In this document: one piece after another, positions 62,981 through 64,000 of the stretch
How positions within the stretch are numbered: the stretch's first letter is position 1
Layout of the letters: each line of letters starts with the position of its first letter
The notes under the pieces: model-generated
Told to the model about the DNA's origin: nothing
The model's database searches: none
Seen by the model: only the letters and a program-made list of their open reading frames with translations
Position numbers and translations under genes: made by a program
Assembly (NCBI GenBank): GCA_026315105.1
Contig: CM048750.1
Location: 73,339,797-73,403,796 of the forward strand
Direction of reading: 5' to 3'
Length of the DNA stretch: 64,000 nucleotides
Source of the DNA: Locusta migratoria
Lineage: Eukaryota > Arthropoda > Insecta > Orthoptera > Acrididae

Positions 62981-64000
62981 GTTGACGATGTTATCCGGTT
63001 GCTGACTCGAGACGAATGTTACCAGTTATTACGCCGGGAAAATCCACGCAACCACATGAAGGCCTTTAGTTATGCTCTTGTCCCTTTTTTTATCCTCTCT
63101 TCTACAGCAAGATTTTCAAATCGTCGTTTCCCCAAGATATTAAATTTTTTTAGACTTCTCTTTTCACAGTAACTGTCAGCAGAAATTTCCGTGCATATTT
63201 AATGTTTGTTCAAAACTACGTTTTTCGGCAAAAAATCTAAAGCTGATCCTACTGTTTATTTCTTCGTAAAGATTGATTTATATTATAGCAGATTACACTT
63301 TCAGTAAGTATAACAAAATCTTCCTCACATGTGTGAGAGTTCATTCAGATACAGTTGTTTCATCTTGCGGCGGAACGACCTCTTCGTACGGCGGAACGTG
63401 TGCTAAAACCTTATCTTCAAAAGCACTCGTATGATTAGGGTTGAATGTGGCCGTGTCAGACTTCGTAATCCTTGAGGTGTCCATGCGCCCATAAAAATTT
63501 ATATAAAATAAAAAAATATGTTCATGTAAAATCTTTATACGTTGCTATATTTCAAAAATCAGATTCTTGCGCCGAGGGAAGAAGTTTTTAACAGTCACTC
63601 TTGTTAAAATATTTCTAAGTTCTCTCATAGATAAGACGGTCAAAAGAAATTCTTCAGTTTGTGGTCGTTGCTATAGCCACAGAGAAAAAATAATATTTCT
63701 TCAATGATTATCGATCGATGTATATGATCGATTAATCAAAGTTCTAAAAGAAACATTTATCAAAGTCTTCTTGACGTAACTTTTCCGCCAATAAAAAATT
63801 CATAAGAATCTTCCTTCAGATTGAAGAATATTTAAATTAAATCATCTGCTCATTTCATTAATATATTATTCATCGTAAAATAATTCTTCATACATGATGT
63901 ACTCTGACACTTTCGTCAAGTTTAAACACGATAACATTTATTACTTTCTAAGACATTACATATGTAGTCATCGACAGACAAAAGGGAACTGACTTTTAAA
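62981..64000. other. AT-rich unassigned region at the window end
   Basis: No recognised gene, RNA or repeat. Confidence 0.4.

Overview
The window reads as nuclear DNA from a large, repeat-rich insect genome. The repeat vocabulary (tRNA-derived SINEs, an RTE-like LINE ending near a CAGTCTCCGGACTGAAGACC motif, a CR1/Jockey-like LINE ending near CTGGCAGAGGGTTCATTAAC) resembles what I associate with orthopterans, Schistocerca in particular. That attribution rests on recognition, not on a search. I see no convincing host protein-coding gene, no free-standing tRNA or rRNA gene and no CRISPR array. Every recognisable coding stretch is a transposase or a reverse transcriptase, and nearly all are broken.

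Layout. 1-763: mariner end with a SINE on its stop codon. 1.1-5.5 kb: two hAT-like elements with perfect 8-bp target duplications. 5.8-7.0 kb: Helitron-like element. 7.0-7.7 kb: GC-rich island. 7.7-9.2 kb: hAT terminus, SINE, LINE fragment. 10.9-17.7 kb: CR1/Jockey-like LINE, then an RTE-like LINE split by a second, near full-length RTE-like LINE that itself carries a SINE. 18.2-18.6 kb: second GC-rich island, followed by an RTE-like copy to 21.2 kb. 23.3-28.4 kb: degenerate LINE-C, Tc1-like remnants, and two compact elements with hammerhead-ribozyme-like cores. 28.5-31.2 kb: SINE, LINE interrupted by a duplicated MITE, third GC-rich island. 31.8-33.8 kb: Penelope-like element with a GIY-YIG remnant and inverted terminal segments. 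34.5-39.8 kb: pogo/Tigger-like remnant and LINE pieces. 39.8-49 kb: mostly AT-rich sequence with scattered repeats and a long-inverted-repeat element. 49-52.8 kb: SINE pieces, ~143-bp repeats, and a large inverted element broken by a TTAA-flanked piggyBac-like MITE that is itself broken. 53.0-54.0 kb: fourth GC-rich island. 54.3-56.7 kb: SINE and an RNase-H LINE invaded by the RTE-like LINE. 57.8-61.2 kb: Tc1/mariner-superfamily element split by a LINE and a SINE. The rest is SINEs and AT-rich DNA.

The most interesting theme is a recurring motif in at least five unrelated-looking repeats (about 25.0, 28.1, 36.3, 47.4 and 51 kb): CWGANGA, a helix II hairpin, GAAA, then a tiny or palindromic helix III (ACCGGT, ACGCGT, ACGT) and a matching helix I. 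This is the layout of the minimal type I hammerhead ribozymes known from Penelope-like elements. Several of these elements are inverted pairs flanked by 11-12 bp duplications, and one resident element has real Penelope endonuclease coding sequence. Target duplications allow insertion order to be read at many loci.
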